From assembly GCA_025350385.1 (NCBI GenBank), contig JANXXZ010000454.1, positions 1 through 6,494 of the forward strand: 6,494 nucleotides of DNA, given 5' to 3'. Made by a program: the position numbers and the translations under genes. Under the pieces are notes generated by a model. The model was not told where the DNA came from and did no database searches. It saw nothing but the letters and a program-made list of their open reading frames with translations. The first letter of the stretch is position 1, and each line of letters starts with the position of its first letter. This DNA comes from Bacteroidales bacterium. GTDB taxonomy: Bacteria; Bacteroidota; Bacteroidia; Bacteroidales; UBA4417. This document shows, one piece after another, positions 6,149 to 6,494 of the stretch.

Positions 6149-6316
6149 ATGGATTGCCTGAGAACCATGCTGATTATTCTGACTTTGCCGATTATTTTAT
6201 CCCTTCCGGCAGGATTCTCCTCATGCATCACAATGGAAGGCGCTCCCAGGCCGGAGATATGGAATCGGATATGCTTAGTTTATGAGTTTGCGAAGCTAAT
6301 GCTTCTATGTTCATAG
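6149..6316 (+). CDS. Possible small lipoprotein or membrane peptide (55 residues)
   Basis: ATG 6149 to TAG 6314-6316 encodes 55 residues. The start MDCLRT carries one positive charge and is followed by a strongly hydrophobic run MLIILTLPIILSLPAGF (7-23) and then FSSC, with Cys26 in a lipobox-like position. The remaining 29 residues include PRPEIWNRI and end in a hydrophobic FAKLMLLCS. This arrangement resembles a short lipoprotein or a one-pass membrane peptide. There is no Shine-Dalgarno sequence, no family match that I recognise, and it overlaps an 83-codon frame in another register, so it may be chance. Met7 (6167) is an alternative start. Confidence 0.22.
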   Translation: MDCLRTMLIILTLPIILSLPAGFSSCITMEGAPRPEIWNRICLVYEFAKLMLLCS

Positions 6317-6318
6317 AA
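6292..6318. repeat. Two overlapping inverted repeats (mutually exclusive hairpins)
   Basis: GAAGC (6292-6296) pairs with GCTTC (6301-6305) across a TAAT loop, and TTCTATG (6303-6309) pairs with CATAGAA (6312-6318) across two bases. The arms share TTC 6303-6305, so only one hairpin can form fully at a time. Neither is followed by a T-run on the plus strand, so they are not clear terminators. Confidence 0.4.
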
Positions 6319-6331
6319 AAATCGGCTTGGT

Positions 6332-6354
6332 CTGATTGTACAATTACTGATTGT
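6332..6354. repeat. Palindrome ATTGTACAAT within a CTGATTGT direct repeat
   Basis: ATTGTACAAT at 6335-6344 is a perfect 10 bp palindrome. CTGATTGT occurs at 6332-6339 and again at 6347-6354, a 15 bp period. It could be a protein-binding site for a gene beyond the window edge, but no gene start lies nearby to support this. Confidence 0.3.
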
Positions 6355-6494
6355 TGCTGAAATATTTTTATTCTGATCTTTATCTAATCTGTTTATTGAA
6401 TTCTTTTTAAGCGTCCATTGTGAGAACTTATCGCTAGAGCAATCTTATTTAAAGAAAAGTTAGCAGCAAGAGTCAAAGTACACAACGTATAATA

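Larger units (their letters stand above)
5885..6494. other. Right-end region without a confident gene
   Basis: About 610 bp follow the glycosyltransferase. An 83-codon plus-strand frame at 6034-6285 and a 69-codon minus-strand frame at 5940-6149 overlap each other; neither has a recognised motif, a hydrophobic core or a ribosome binding site, so both are probably chance. A shorter frame at 6149-6316 looks more protein-like and is listed separately. Structural elements include TAACA/TGTTA arms at 5922-5934, two overlapping hairpins at 6292-6318, and a 10 bp palindrome ATTGTACAAT at 6335-6344. The final 100 bp hold a minus-strand frame open to the window edge for about 33 codons, too little to identify. 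Confidence 0.45.

Noticed and set aside
6034..6285. 83-codon plus-strand frame
   Set aside because: No family motif, no ribosome binding site, and long open frames exist on both strands and in other registers over the same DNA; kept only as part of the region description.

Overview
The window reads as a chromosomal piece from a Bacteroidota (Bacteroidetes) bacterium, probably environmental. Three things point there. A secreted beta-helix protein ends in a type IX secretion (T9SS) type A sorting domain. Most genes lack a purine-rich Shine-Dalgarno sequence. The base composition leans towards AT. No rRNA, tRNA, CRISPR array or intact insertion sequence is visible.

Left part (136-2629, plus strand): five small cytoplasmic genes in one direction. 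They encode a VOC (glyoxalase/bleomycin-resistance fold) protein, a DUF1801/YdhG-like protein, a PhnB-type VOC protein, a RibD-C/dihydrofolate-reductase-like protein and a second PhnB-type VOC protein. The last four are close together (one ATGA overlap, then gaps of 45 and 23 bp) and look like an operon. The first is separated by 162 bp. All are intact families with poorly defined substrates; together they suggest a detoxification or small-molecule-modification cluster, but no substrate can be read from the sequence.

Middle (2715-4343, minus strand, convergent with the first cluster): a signal-peptide-bearing right-handed beta-helix protein with a choice-of-anchor-Q-like segment and a T9SS C-terminal domain. 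The annotated frame stops at a TAA (2811-2813), but the rest of the sorting domain continues in the same frame for 31 more codons to a TAG at 2715-2717. The gene therefore carries an in-frame nonsense codon.

Right part (4703-5884, plus strand, divergent from the beta-helix gene): a GT4 family glycosyltransferase, also cut by a single in-frame stop (TAG, 5210-5212) between its two Rossmann domains. Both halves are otherwise well preserved. The 359 bp divergent intergenic region holds a striking GTTAACT inverted repeat about 50 bp before the glycosyltransferase start. The last 610 bp contain no confident gene, only a possible 55-residue lipoprotein-like ORF and some hairpins.

The most notable feature is that two neighbouring long genes each carry one in-frame stop with no frame change, while the small genes are intact. 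Gene decay, sequencing error, or some form of stop-codon readthrough are the alternatives; the other genes terminate normally at TAA, TAG and TGA, which argues against a global code change.
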